64,000 bases of DNA from Terriglobus albidus. Its GTDB lineage: Bacteria; Acidobacteriota; Terriglobia; Terriglobales; Acidobacteriaceae. Numbering within the stretch: position 1 is the stretch's first letter; each line of letters starts with the position of its first letter. Shown here piece after piece: positions 42,791 through 56,094 of this stretch. The translations under genes and the position numbers were made by a program. Location of the stretch: NCBI RefSeq assembly GCF_025685425.1, contig NZ_JAGTAS010000019.1, positions 1 through 64,000 of the forward strand. Direction: 5' to 3'. The notes beneath the pieces are model-generated. The model was not told where the DNA came from. It searched no databases and saw only the letters and a list, made by a program, of their open reading frames with translations.

Positions 42791-42824
42791 AGAAGAGGCG
42801 GCCATCAGGCCGCCTCTTTTTTGC
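42791..42824. terminator. bidirectional terminator hairpin after ilvE
   Basis: AGAGGCGGCC ATCA GGCCGCCTCT stem flanked by a T-run on the plus strand and by an A-run then TCTGTTTGCTT on the minus strand, 17 bases past the ilvE stop. Confidence 0.75.
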
Positions 42825-42840
42825 TTGCATCAGAAGGGTT

Positions 42841-43782
42841 CTAGACCGAAGTTTCTTCGTTGGCCTTGACGTTCACCGGCGTAAGCCAGTTATAGCGATC
42901 GGGCTGCAGACCGTTGACCAGGGCGAAGAATTCATCGTGGATGGCGGTGGTGATGGGGCCCATCTTGCCGTCAGCGATCATGATCTGGTCGACCGAGCGC
43001 AGGTGGGTAACTTCGGCGGCGGTGCCGGTGAAGAAGGCTTCGTCCGCGATATAGATCAGTTCGCGGGGCAGCGACTGTTCCACCACTGGAATGCCGAGGT
43101 GCTTGGCAATCGTAATGATGGAGTCGCGTGTGATGCCCGACAGTACCGAGTTTGCCAGCGGCGACGTGTAGATGACGCCGTTGCGGATGAGGAAGAGATT
43201 CTCGCCCGAGCCCTCGGACAGATAGCCGTTGCGGTCCAGCGCAATGCCTTCCACGTAGCCGTTGGCCTTGGCCTCCATGTTGATGAGCTGCGAGTTCATG
43301 TAGTTGGCGCCCGCCTTGGCCAGCGACGGCATGGTGTTCGGCGCCAGGCGCGACCAGGAGGAGATACAGACATCGGCGCCTTCACTGGCGGTGATGTACT
43401 TACCCCAGGGGAAGTTGGCGATGTAGACCTCAACAGGAGACTTGGTGGGGTTGACGCCAATCTCACCGTAGCCACGGAAGGCGATGGGCCGGATATAGCA
43501 CGGAGCAACACCGTTCGCTTCAACGACATCTACCACTGCGGCGCATAGCTGATCGACGGTGTACGGCAGCGGCATGCGATAGATCTTGGCCGAGTCGATC
43601 AGGCGTTGCATGTGCTCCGGCAGGCGGAAGACGCCGGCGGAGCTGCCCTGGGTGTAGGCACGGATCCCCTCGAACACGGAAGAGCCATAGTGCACCACGT
43701 GGGACATGACGTGGATGGTGGCTTTCTCCCAGGGGATGAGCTGTCCGTTGTGCCAGATGTTCTGGGTGGGCGTGATTGGCAT
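42841..43782 (-). CDS. ilvE: branched-chain amino acid aminotransferase
   Basis: PLP enzyme for the last step of Leu, Ile and Val synthesis. The fold-type IV protein of 313 residues has HVMSHVVHYGSSVFEGIRAY at the start, the catalytic Lys in SLAKAGANYMNSQLINMEAK, and LSEGSGENLFLIRNG plus VLSGITRDSIITIAK, which bind cofactor phosphate (read in segments). ADEAFFTGTAAEVTHLRSVD closes the site. I start at the ATG at 43782. Expressed alone, with its own terminator. Confidence 0.95.
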   Translation of the reverse strand: MPITPTQNIWHNGQLIPWEKATIHVMSHVVHYGSSVFEGIRAYTQGSSAGVFRLPEHMQRLIDSAKIYRMPLPYTVDQLCAAVVDVVEANGVAPCYIRPIAFRGYGEIGVNPTKSPVEVYIANFPWGKYITASEGADVCISSWSRLAPNTMPSLAKAGANYMNSQLINMEAKANGYVEGIALDRNGYLSEGSGENLFLIRNGVIYTSPLANSVLSGITRDSIITIAKHLGIPVVEQSLPRELIYIADEAFFTGTAAEVTHLRSVDQIMIADGKMGPITTAIHDEFFALVNGLQPDRYNWLTPVNVKANEETSV

Positions 43783-43921
43783 GGTACGTCGCTCCAAGCC
43801 TCGCGGTAGCGAGGTAAGGGTTAGATTATAGCCCGCAAAAGGGCCATTTTCCGCGTGTTTTCCCGTTTCCTGTGGGATTCACTACAATCGCGGCACGGCC
43901 CGGCAGGGAGTGGAGACGGTG

Positions 43922-44821
43922 ATGAAGAAGCAACTGACACGATGGCTGGTAGTGGTAGTGATGGCGGCGGCAGTCCGGTGCGAGGCGACGCAGATCCAAC
44001 TTCCGGTATGCAAGAACGCCTTCACGGAGCCGGATGAGCAGAAGCAGGGCGAGCAGGTGGCGGCGAAGGTCTACGACGCGATGCCGGTTCTGAAGGATTC
44101 CGACCCGGTCGCCGTCTACGTGCGCCAGTTGGGAGAGAAGCTGGTGAACTACGCTCCCGGATATGCATGGAGGTACAACTTCCACGTCGTCGCCAGCGAT
44201 GAGATCAACGCGTTCGCCCTGCCGGGAGGATCGGTGTTTGTGAATCTGGCGACGATCCAGGCAGCCGAGAGCGAGGCGCAACTGGCTGGCGTGATGGGCC
44301 ATGAGCTCTCCCACGTGGTGATGCGTCACGCGACCTGCAACATCACCAAGCAGCAGACTCGGAGCATCTGGTACGGCCTGGGGCAAATTGCGGCGCAGGC
44401 AACCATTGGCGGCAGGCTCGGAGATATTGCTGCCCAGGGTATCGGGACGGCCGCGGGGTTGGACTTCCTGCGGATGGGGCGCGATGCCGAAAAACAGGCA
44501 GACCTGATGGGCACCCACATCCTGTACGACGCCGGATATGACCCGCGCGGCATGCCGCAGTTCTTTGAGATTATCCAGGCGAAGTATGGCGCGGGCGGGG
44601 CACAGTTTTTGAGCGATCACCCCAATCCCGGCAACCGGACCCAGTATGTGAGCGCGGAGATTGCGACCCTCCCTCCCCGGGATAAACAGGTGCGCACGAC
44701 GGATGCCTTCCGCAGGGTGCACGACATCGCTATGAAGGAGAAGGCCTTGACGGCAGAAGAGGTGAAGGCCGGCGCCTGGAAAAAATCAGGGGAATACCAG
44801 AAGGCGCCCAAACTGGACTAG
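43922..44821 (+). CDS. exported M48-family metalloprotease
   Basis: Periplasmic zinc protease of 299 residues related to BepA/YfgC and LoiP, which act in outer-membrane protein quality control. A signal peptide (MKKQLTRWLVVVVMAAAVRCEA) is followed by the M48 domain: EINAFALPGGSVFVNLATI, zinc site HELSHVVMRH and the third ligand in RDAEKQADLMGTHILYDAGYDP (read in segments). No tetratricopeptide repeats follow, unlike BepA. The ATG at 43922 has GGAG six bases upstream; two in-frame GTG codons lie just before it. Confidence 0.9.
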   Translation: MKKQLTRWLVVVVMAAAVRCEATQIQLPVCKNAFTEPDEQKQGEQVAAKVYDAMPVLKDSDPVAVYVRQLGEKLVNYAPGYAWRYNFHVVASDEINAFALPGGSVFVNLATIQAAESEAQLAGVMGHELSHVVMRHATCNITKQQTRSIWYGLGQIAAQATIGGRLGDIAAQGIGTAAGLDFLRMGRDAEKQADLMGTHILYDAGYDPRGMPQFFEIIQAKYGAGGAQFLSDHPNPGNRTQYVSAEIATLPPRDKQVRTTDAFRRVHDIAMKEKALTAEEVKAGAWKKSGEYQKAPKLD

Positions 44822-45637
44822 GGAGCGAATTGATAGGGGCGCGAATTTCGTTGTTCGTGTTTCCAGCAAACCAAGGTTGCACCGTCTGCGGTGCAACCTT
44901 AACTTTTATAAGTTATTGAATGCAAATAGGTAATGGTTGGTTTTCAACATTGAGATGCAATTTTCAACAGTGTTAAGCTTGCTTTCCGTTCATCAACGGG
45001 TTACATTCAAAAACGTTGCAGCGAACAGCAAGCAACGCTGAGGTTGAAGCGCGAGCCTGAAGGCGAGGCCGCCCTGGTGAAAACTGGGAGAATCTAGAAA
45101 GATCAGGTTCTTCAACCCGCAGTCCAAGCGTTTGTATTTGGGACAGAGCGATAGGGTAAATGCCCCGCCCCCAATCAAACCCAAGCCACTGCAAAGTTGA
45201 AATCGAAAAGGGCCCTAGAGGCCGCAGTCGCGCGTCGGCTGAAGTGATGTTTGAGTTTCTGTGCTGTGATGACGCCACTCAAGGTGGATACGTCAAACTC
45301 TAAGTAGGACGAGCTGCTTCTTTAGCTTGCAGGATCTGCGCCCGCGGGGCTTGATCGGCCATAAGGACCGACGGCAGATAAGGCAAGAAAAGAAAACAGC
45401 GAAAGAGGTTGACAAGCGAACGAAAGTTCGATACCTTAGAAAAGTTGGCGCAAGTCGAAAGCGACGACGAAGCGAACCGGCGGTTGAGATTGTAGATCGA
45501 AGCCAAGCGGGTAAGCGGAAGTCGTACCACCCAGACAAAACAGCGCATCAAGTTCGAGGACACATGGCAGCGTTACGCGCCTGAGTCCTTGATCCAAACG
45601 GCCCGCCAAGGCGGTTGTCCGTTACGGATCTTTGACA
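44822..45637. other. long upstream region of the rRNA operon
   Basis: No convincing gene. A short hairpin AAGGTTGCACC..GGTGCAACCTT (44870-44902) lies 48 bases after the M48 stop and probably terminates it. The rest lacks the palindromic repeats common elsewhere in the window. The stretch 45300-45560 is purine-rich and carries a candidate rrn promoter. Weak open frames here have no family resemblance. Confidence 0.5.
45409..45437 (+). promoter_or_regulatory. candidate rrn promoter
   Basis: TTGACA (45409-45414), 17-base spacer, TACCTT (45432-45437). The -35 box is perfect and the -10 box weak. It lies about 340 bases before the 16S gene, a normal distance for an rrn leader, and follows an A-rich stretch (45384-45404) that could act as an UP element. 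Confidence 0.45.
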
Positions 45638-45653
45638 ACATAGTTGAACGTGC
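45638..45653 (+). other. 16S rRNA processing stem, 5' half
   Basis: ACATAGTTGAACGTGC is complementary to 47465-47480 (GCACGTTCAACTGTGT) over all 16 positions with one G-U pair, forming the long stem that brackets 16S rRNA and is cut by RNase III. The preceding TTTGACAAC recurs before 23S. A second leader hairpin lies at 45731-45769. Confidence 0.75.
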
Positions 45654-45778
45654 CAGTCGTGAGATGATGCAAGCTTTGGCTTGGTCAAATCTCACAAGGT
45701 AATGACCCGCCAGGTTTTCGAGCCTTGGCGGGCAGGCAGGACCCACGGACCTCCGTCCTGTGGGCTGCCAACAGGTTT

Positions 45779-47277
<1,499 letters not shown>

Positions 47278-47523
47278 CTAAAAGAGAAACGTCATGGCAC
47301 ATAAACGCGCTCCGCGGAATGCGGACAGTCTTCGGACTGAGCGGTTATGGTGACCATGTCAACCATCGCCTGACTTACCTGCAGGAGTGATGGAATTCTG
47401 AATCAAGCCTTCTTTTGGCTTGCTTGTCATCGATATCGATGGTCAGGATTGGCTTAGCTGGTCCGCACGTTCAACTGTGTCCTCGAAAAACTTTTCGAGA
47501 GAGCTTCTGGAAGCTCTACCAAA
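47278..47523 (+). other. 16S-tRNA spacer with 16S processing stem, 3' half
   Basis: Holds the 3' half of the 16S processing stem (47465-47480) and a hairpin CAAGCCTTCTTTTGGCTTG (47405-47423). No protein gene is present; apparent frames here are incidental. Confidence 0.7.
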
Positions 47524-47600
47524 GGGCCTGTAGCTCAGTTGGCTAGAGCGCACCCCTGATAAGGGTGAGGTCGGTAGTTCGAATCTACCCAGGCCCACCA
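47524..47600 (+). tRNA. tRNA-Ile (GAT)
   Basis: 77-base cloverleaf. Acceptor GGGCCTG/CAGGCCC, D loop TAGCTCAGTTGGCTAGAGC, anticodon loop CTGATAA with GAT at 47558-47560, T arm GGTAGTTCGAATCTACC, and genomically encoded CCA at 47598-47600. Standard position in the rrn spacer. Confidence 0.98.
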
Positions 47601-47646
47601 TTTCGCAGGTAGAAGGCAGCCAGGCTCGGCAATATGGTTTGTCCAT

Positions 47647-47722
47647 GGGGCTGTAGCTCAGCTGGGAGAGCACCTGCTTTGCAAGCAGGGGGTCAGCGGT
47701 TCGATCCCGCTCAGCTCCACCA
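47647..47722 (+). tRNA. tRNA-Ala (TGC)
   Basis: 76-base cloverleaf. Acceptor GGGGCTG/CAGCTCC with one G-U type pair, D loop TAGCTCAGCTGGGAGAGC, anticodon loop TTTGCAA with TGC at 47680-47682, T arm AGCGGTTCGATCCCGCT, encoded CCA at 47720-47722. Confidence 0.98.
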
Positions 47723-48115
47723 ATCCTCTCGATGTGGTTTGACGATCCCGCTAAGTGCGGTATACTGAAAAACGTTGCCTCTAACTGAGGTTGAGGTCCT
47801 GACTGATAAGTCAGAGCTTGAACCTTGAGTAGCAGTCAACACTCAAGCCGGCCAAGGCCGGTGAGCAGCGATAAGGTTGCTCGAGTGATGTTTGACAACT
47901 GAATAGATTGGGTAAATTAAATAACTACAAGGCTGAGCTGTCAGCGGTAAGGGTTGTTTCCTTATGCGGCTGGCAATAATCAGTGTTGAGTGTCTTTAGA
48001 ATAATTCGGCTAGACGATAGCGACCGGGTAGTTACTGGTTGTGAGTCGTGCTAGCGAAGGCGGACAACAACATAGAGTTGGACGCTCATACATTCTGTGT
48101 GTGAGTAAATTCTAT
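47723..48115 (+). other. tRNA-23S spacer with 23S processing stem, 5' half
   Basis: ACAACTGAATAGATTG (47895-47910) is exactly complementary to CAATCTATTCAGTTGT (51127-51142) after 23S, forming its processing stem. TTTGACAACT here matches the TTTGACAACA before the 16S stem, possibly an antitermination or processing signal. TAAATTCTATGG (48106-48117) also pairs with CCATAGAATTTA after 23S. Confidence 0.75.
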
Positions 48116-51049
<2,934 letters not shown>

Positions 51050-51171
51050 TAGAATTTACTCTGCACAGAGTTATTGTTGTCAGAGACATTCAACACAAGC
51101 CCTGTAGTTATCAAAAGCAGCAAACTCAATCTATTCAGTTGTGAAGTATCGCGCGAGCGACTTCGACAATT

Positions 51172-51290
<119 letters not shown>

Positions 51291-51297
51291 ATTCTTG

Positions 51298-51333
51298 AAA
51301 ATGCCCACTCTTCGGAGTGGGCATTTTGCTTTT
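51298..51333 (+). terminator. rrn operon terminator
   Basis: AAAATGCCCACTC TTCG GAGTGGGCATTTT, a perfect UUCG tetraloop hairpin followed by GCTTTT, eight bases after 5S. Confidence 0.95.
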
Positions 51334-51465
51334 AACCTCAATTCCATCCTTTAACACGACGGTGATTACTTTCGTGTCGGCCCCCATGCCGGTTTCCGCT
51401 ATGATTGGGTTAGCGCGCGTACATCCGCAGCAAAGATTGCTAACCTTTCCAACCAAGGGGACAGA

Positions 51466-52464
51466 ATGTCACAGAAGAGAGTGCTTGTCGGCGGCGCCGG
51501 CGGGTTTATCGGCGGCCACCTGGTTCGCAGACTGAAGTCGGAAGGCTTTTGGGTTCGGGGCGTGGATATTAAGAAGCACGAGTTCACCGAGTCCGCAGCA
51601 GATGAGTTCATCCAGGCCGACCTGCGCGATCCGCAGGTGGTCAAGGCTGTGGTCGACGGTATCGATGATGTGTATCAGCTTGCGGCCGACATGGGCGGCG
51701 CCGGCTACATCTTTACCGGCGAGCACGATGCCAATGTGATGCATAACTCAGCGACCATCAACCTGAACGTGGTTGAGTACGGCCGCGAGGCCGGCGTTAA
51801 GCGTTTCTTCTACTCCTCCTCCGCTTGTATCTACCCTGCCTACAATCAGGAAGATCCAGACAATCCGAAGTGCTCGGAAGACTCCGCCTACCCCGCGGCT
51901 CCTGACTCGGAGTATGGATGGGAGAAGCTCTTCTCGGAGCGTCTGTACCTCTCCTACATGCGGAACTACGGCCTGCACGTCCGTGTCGCCCGCTTCCACA
52001 ACATCTTTGGCCCGGAAGGCACCTGGCGCGGTGGCCGCGAGAAGTCGCCTGCCGCAATGTGCCGTAAAGTGGCTACGACCCCCGAGGGCGGCTCGATCGA
52101 AGTATGGGGCGATGGCAAACAGACCCGCTCGTTCCTCTATGTCGATGAGTGCGTTGAGGCAATTCGCCGCATGATGGATGGTCCCTTCGAGGGACCGCTG
52201 AACATCGGCTCGGAAGAGATGGTCAGCATCAACCAGCTCGCGAAGCTGGTGATGGATATCGCGGGTAAACCGCTGACGATCAAGAACGTCCCTGGCCCCC
52301 TCGGGGTCCGCGGACGTAACTCCGACAATCGCCTGATTCGCGAGAAGCTGCAGTGGGAACCGAGCCAGCCACTGCGCAAGGGGCTGGAGAAGACCTATGC
52401 CTGGATCGCAGATCAGGTCAAGAAAGTAGAAGCCGAAGAGGGCGAGCTCGCCGCTAAGGCGTAA
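51466..52464 (+). CDS. GDP-mannose 3,5-epimerase-like NAD-dependent epimerase
   Basis: Extended short-chain dehydrogenase of 332 residues. The Rossmann motif GGAGGFIGGHL is at the N-terminus. The catalytic set is SSSACIYP plus YGWEK (Tyr-x3-Lys). MGGAGYIFTGEHDANVMHNSATINLNV and FGPEGTWRGGREKSPAAMCRK (read in segments) closely resemble plant and bacterial GDP-mannose 3,5-epimerase, which makes GDP-L-galactose and GDP-L-gulose. A role in making a rare GDP-sugar for surface glycans is inferred. It follows the rrn terminator by 133 bases, has GGGGACAGA as ribosome site, and ends at its own terminator. Confidence 0.88.
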   Translation: MSQKRVLVGGAGGFIGGHLVRRLKSEGFWVRGVDIKKHEFTESAADEFIQADLRDPQVVKAVVDGIDDVYQLAADMGGAGYIFTGEHDANVMHNSATINLNVVEYGREAGVKRFFYSSSACIYPAYNQEDPDNPKCSEDSAYPAAPDSEYGWEKLFSERLYLSYMRNYGLHVRVARFHNIFGPEGTWRGGREKSPAAMCRKVATTPEGGSIEVWGDGKQTRSFLYVDECVEAIRRMMDGPFEGPLNIGSEEMVSINQLAKLVMDIAGKPLTIKNVPGPLGVRGRNSDNRLIREKLQWEPSQPLRKGLEKTYAWIADQVKKVEAEEGELAAKA

Positions 52465-52483
52465 GCTGAATTTCAATCCAAAG

Positions 52484-52514
52484 AAAACGCCACGGATTTT
52501 CCGTGGCGTTTCTT
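52484..52514 (+). terminator. terminator after the epimerase gene
   Basis: AAAACGCCACGGA TTT TCCGTGGCGTTTC hairpin followed by TTATTG, 20 bases after the stop. Confidence 0.9.
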
Positions 52515-53112
52515 ATTGATAGAACAAGCTGAACAGGTCCACACCTTTTAGAGTAGTTCTTTGAGGAACAGCTTTAGTTCGCTCCTGTGGCGCAAATGTA
52601 GAAGCGATCTCGCAGTGATCTATCGCGAAATGCGCGACCGTCTTGCTTAGCCTAAAGGAACGGCCTCAGCCCATTCTTTATTGCCAGAAAGATGTGTTGA
52701 GCGCTGAAGGCGCGACCTATACCAGCCTGGGCAACGCCCCAGGTACGGAGCCAGGAAACGGTAAGAGGGCTGAAGGCCCGATCTATAATCCCCAATCGTC
52801 AATCCACAATCGTCACAAAACGAAAGCGGTTCGTGAAATCGTTGTATGCCTAGAGCATTTTCCCTTGTCGCTGGATATGGGGGACCCTATTCTACGCCGA
52901 CAGGGAAATGCTCTATCGAAATGATACGGTCGGATAGAAGGCCCTCATATAGGGCGGGCCTTCAGCCCTTTAACATCTTGTGGGCGCCAAAACCTGGGGC
53001 GTTGCCCCAGGCTGGTATAGAACGCGCCTTCAGCGCTTCACTTCTCCGTACTAACTTCCCCGGATCCCTTATAGGGCATTCTGACGCGATCGTTTTCAGG
53101 GAAAATGCTCTC
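52515..53112. repeat. family A pair, locus 4, with family E copies
   Basis: No protein gene of recognisable family. The family A left arm is 52700-52786 and the inverted right arm 52947-53038. Between them sits a family E hairpin (52850-52916; TAGAGCATTTTCCCT/CAGGGAAATGCTCTA). After the family A right arm a lone family E right arm, CAGGGAAAATGCTCTC (53097-53112), abuts an ATG at 53113. The order suggests several insertions into one gap. Confidence 0.8.
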
Positions 53113-53166
53113 ATGGCGTGTCGCAAAGCTCACAATCGAACGGGTGCAGCCTCCGCTGATCGTTAA
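53113..53166 (+). CDS. possible 17-codon leader peptide before recQ
   Basis: ATG directly behind a family E right arm (AGGGAAAATGCTCTC-ATG) opens MACRKAHNRTGAASADR and stops at 53166, 17 bases before the recQ ATG. Other family E right arms in the window abut the start of a full gene, so this short frame may be a translated leader, or the remains of a gene now lost. No homology claim is made. Confidence 0.3.
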   Translation: MACRKAHNRTGAASADR

Positions 53167-53183
53167 GGCATCTGAACCGGACG

Positions 53184-54947
53184 ATGTCGAAGAAGCAGAC
53201 CGCTACCGTCCCGACGCAACCAACTCACCAACCGCATCGTCATGCGCAGGAGCGAGCCATTCCATGGGCTGGGCTGCATCTTGAGGCGAAGCAGCGTTTC
53301 GGTATCACCCGCTTTCGATCCGGCCAAAGAGAGACTCTGGAAGCGATCTTTCAGGGAAAGAATGTTCTGGCGGTCATGCCGACCGGGGCTGGGAAGTCCC
53401 TGTGTTATCAGTTACCGGCTCTCTTTCTTGGCAGGGCGGTGATTGTCGTCTCCCCGCTGATTGCACTTATGCAGGATCAGCAGGAGAAAGCAGAGCAGGC
53501 GGAGATTGCCGTCGAGAAGGTCGATTCCACACTGAGTTGTACGGAGCAGCGGACCGTGACTCAGCTTATCGCCGAGGGAATTCCGCAGCTTATCTACGTC
53601 ACGCCCGAGCGGTTGGAGCAGCGCGAATTTCTGGCCTCACTCAAAGAGAGCGGCGTCGGCCTTTTCGTCGTGGATGAGGCCCACTGTCTCTCGCAATGGG
53701 GCCATGATTTCCGTCCGGCCTACCTGGGCTTGCGGTATGCACGGGCGGCGTTAGGATATCCGCCGGTGCTGGCGCTGACGGCGACTGCGACCGAACAGGT
53801 AGCCCGCGAGATTCTGGAGCAACTGGAAGCTCCGGATGCTGTCGTCGTTCAGGCCGGTGTGGAGCGGCCGAACTTATCTTTCAGTGTCGTCCCCGCAGTC
53901 AACAATGATGCGAAGCTGCATCGCCTAACCCAGATGCTTCTCGCCGAGCAGGGCTCCGGCATTGTCTATACGGCGAGTGTGCGCTCTGCGAATGAGCTGT
54001 ACGAACGCCTGCAGGCGGAAGGGATTGCAACCGGGCGCTACCACGGGCGGATGTCTGCCCGCGAGCGGGAACGGGTGCAGCAGGAGTTTATGGCAGATCG
54101 TTATCGAGTGATGATCGCCACCAAGGCCTTTGGCCTGGGAATCGACAAGCCGGACATCCGCTTTGTCTATCACTACGAGTTTCCAGATTCTCTCGAGAGC
54201 TACTACCAGGAAGCAGGACGCGCCGGCAGAGATGGTTTACCTGCCCGGGCAGTCCTCCTCTATCGGCTGGAAGACCGGCGGATCCAGAATTTCTTTCTTC
54301 GAGGCCGTTATCCAAAGCTGGAGGAGCTACGGTCCGTCGTGGACGCGCTCACGAACGAACCTCAAAGTGCTTTACAGATTGCTGAACGGGCCGGGACTCA
54401 GCGCCGCCGCACGCAGGTGATGCTCTATCTGTTGCGGGAAGCTGGTTTTCTACGCCGGATAAGAGCCGGATACATTCGTCACGGAGCCAAGGAAGCCACA
54501 GATGAGTACCTGCAGCAGATGCTCGCTATCTATGTCGAACGCGCACAGCAGGACAAGGCTCGTCTGGATGAGATGATGCACTACGCTGAAAGCCTGGATT
54601 GCAGAAAGCAGATCCTGCGCCAGTACTTTGGAGAAGAAGCGGGAGAACCCTGTGGAAGCTGCGATAACTGTCTCCGGCCGTCGGAGCAGCTCAGGCCTGC
54701 CGCTGGTAAGACCGAGGTGGTACGTGTCGATACCGGCATCGGCCCGGTATACACAACAGCGCCGGAGACGCTGCCTCAGCCGGAGCTTGAAGCCGGCTTC
54801 AACGTCGGCGATCACATCCGGCACAGGAGCTTCGGGAGTGGCAGGGTGTTGGATTACCACGGCGATACGGTCCTGGTCCGATTCGATAAAGGAGGTAGCA
54901 AGCGGGTGAAGGCGGGCTTCCTCCAGAAGATAGGCCGGGCGGCCTGA
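53184..54947 (+). CDS. recQ: RecQ helicase with a PcrA-like C-terminal domain
   Basis: 3'-5' superfamily 2 helicase of 587 residues acting in recombination repair. Walker A is PTGAGKS (66-72), followed by the DEAH box in [24 protein letters not shown]-type motif III ([11 protein letters not shown]) and motif [15 protein letters not shown]. The RecQ-specific zinc site is C-x16-C-x2-C-x2-C ending CGSCDNC. There is no HRDC domain. Residues 542-587 ([20 protein letters not shown]...) look instead like the small C-terminal Tudor-like domain of UvrD/PcrA helicases. It runs ahead of pyrH in the same direction. Confidence 0.93.
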   Translation: MSKKQTATVPTQPTHQPHRHAQERAIPWAGLHLEAKQRFGITRFRSGQRETLEAIFQGKNVLAVMPTGAGKSLCYQLPALFLGRAVIVVSPLIALMQDQQEKAEQAEIAVEKVDSTLSCTEQRTVTQLIAEGIPQLIYVTPERLEQREFLASLKESGVGLFVVDEAHCLSQWGHDFRPAYLGLRYARAALGYPPVLALTATATEQVAREILEQLEAPDAVVVQAGVERPNLSFSVVPAVNNDAKLHRLTQMLLAEQGSGIVYTASVRSANELYERLQAEGIATGRYHGRMSARERERVQQEFMADRYRVMIATKAFGLGIDKPDIRFVYHYEFPDSLESYYQEAGRAGRDGLPARAVLLYRLEDRRIQNFFLRGRYPKLEELRSVVDALTNEPQSALQIAERAGTQRRRTQVMLYLLREAGFLRRIRAGYIRHGAKEATDEYLQQMLAIYVERAQQDKARLDEMMHYAESLDCRKQILRQYFGEEAGEPCGSCDNCLRPSEQLRPAAGKTEVVRVDTGIGPVYTTAPETLPQPELEAGFNVGDHIRHRSFGSGRVLDYHGDTVLVRFDKGGSKRVKAGFLQKIGRAA

Positions 54948-54987
54948 CTCTGCTCTAAGGCCTTCGATATGCGATACTCGGGAGAGC

Positions 54988-55692
54988 ATGTTCAAGCGCG
55001 TTCTCCTCAAGTTGAGTGGAGAAGCCCTGGCCGCAGGCCGCGGCTTCGGAATTGACGCCATTTTCATCCACAAAGTAGCCGAAGAGATCGCCCAGGTGGC
55101 GCGGACCGGCGCACAAGTGGCGATTGTGGTGGGCGGCGGTAATTTCTTTCGCGGCGTGGCCGAGCAGGCCATCGATATGGATCGCGTTGCCGCAGACCAC
55201 ATGGGAATGCTGTCGACGGTAATCAACGCCATTGCGCTGCAGGATGCGATTGAAAAGCAGGGAATTGCGACCCGCGTGATGTCTGCGATCGCGATGCACG
55301 AGGTTGCCGAGCCATACATCCGCCGCCGCGCCATCCGTCACCTGGAGAAGGGACGCGTCGTGATCTTTGGCGCCGGTACCGGCAATCCATACTTCTCTAC
55401 GGACACGGCAGCGGCGCTGCGCGCCATGGAGATCAAGGCGGATGTCCTGCTGAAGGCAACCTCCGTGGACGGCATCTATACCGCCGACCCCAAGAAGGTT
55501 CCCGATGCGGTGAAGTTCCAGACCATTACCTACATGGAGATCCTGAAGCTGGGTTTGAAGGTGATGGATACGACCGCCGTGTCGCTGTGCAAAGACAACA
55601 GTATGCCGATGATCATCTTCTCCATGCGTGAGGAAGGCAACATCATGCGCGTGGTGAAGGGTGAGACCATCGGATCGATGGTGACAGCTTAG
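54988..55692 (+). CDS. pyrH: UMP kinase
   Basis: Hexameric amino-acid-kinase-fold enzyme phosphorylating UMP to UDP. The 234-residue protein opens [23 protein letters not shown], the nucleotide-binding start, then [33 protein letters not shown] and [25 protein letters not shown], then [13 protein letters not shown] near the end (read in segments), all family landmarks. The usual tsf and frr neighbours are absent. It is followed 4 bases later by a small membrane protein gene. Confidence 0.97.
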   Translation: MFKRVLLKLSGEALAAGRGFGIDAIFIHKVAEEIAQVARTGAQVAIVVGGGNFFRGVAEQAIDMDRVAADHMGMLSTVINAIALQDAIEKQGIATRVMSAIAMHEVAEPYIRRRAIRHLEKGRVVIFGAGTGNPYFSTDTAAALRAMEIKADVLLKATSVDGIYTADPKKVPDAVKFQTITYMEILKLGLKVMDTTAVSLCKDNSMPMIIFSMREEGNIMRVVKGETIGSMVTA

Positions 55693-55696
55693 AGTT

Positions 55697-56080
55697 ATGC
55701 CTCCAGCGCTACGTAGCGTGATGAGCGTGATGGTCGGCTTTCTGGCGCTCAACATCGCACTGTCCCTGGAAAGCAGTCTGGTGCGGCTCGTATTTGCCGG
55801 AAAGGCAGAGACTTCCAGCTATCTGATCACAAGTATCGCCGTCCGATTGATCGCGGCGATGGTGGGTGGGTTTATCGCAGGCATCATCGCTCCGTATAAA
55901 CCGGTTCTCCATGCTGGTGTGATCGCCGCGATTCTGTTTGGATTCAGCGTCAATGCCTTTTTCAAGCTGCAGGGCGGGCCGCAACCGGTCTGGTATCTGC
56001 TGACGCTTACCCTCGCCACGCCGGCGGCCGTAATTGTCGGCGCTGCCCTTGATTTCCCGGAACTCAGGCGGCAGAAGTAA
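55697..56080 (+). CDS. small integral membrane protein
   Basis: Unrecognised 127-residue protein with four hydrophobic segments (about 8-24, 43-63, 70-88, 98-118), many small residues in the helices, and a charged C-terminus (ELRRQK). It starts four bases after pyrH and ends 14 bases before the acyltransferase, so the three are probably one transcript. No motif suggests an activity. Confidence 0.7.
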   Translation: MPPALRSVMSVMVGFLALNIALSLESSLVRLVFAGKAETSSYLITSIAVRLIAAMVGGFIAGIIAPYKPVLHAGVIAAILFGFSVNAFFKLQGGPQPVWYLLTLTLATPAAVIVGAALDFPELRRQK

Positions 56081-56094
56081 CGTCTTAACGAACA

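Noticed and set aside
45293-45584. Opposing 80-90-codon frames upstream of the rRNA operon
   Set aside because: Basic, low-complexity translations of the A/G-rich leader region, without family resemblance or ribosome sites.
52643-53166. Open frames containing peptides such as ALPQAGIERAFSA or SAEGATYTSLGNAPG
   Set aside because: These peptides are translations of family A repeat arms and recur at all six loci; they have no start context or conserved domain. The same applies to frames at 16201, 33812, 57694 and 62680.
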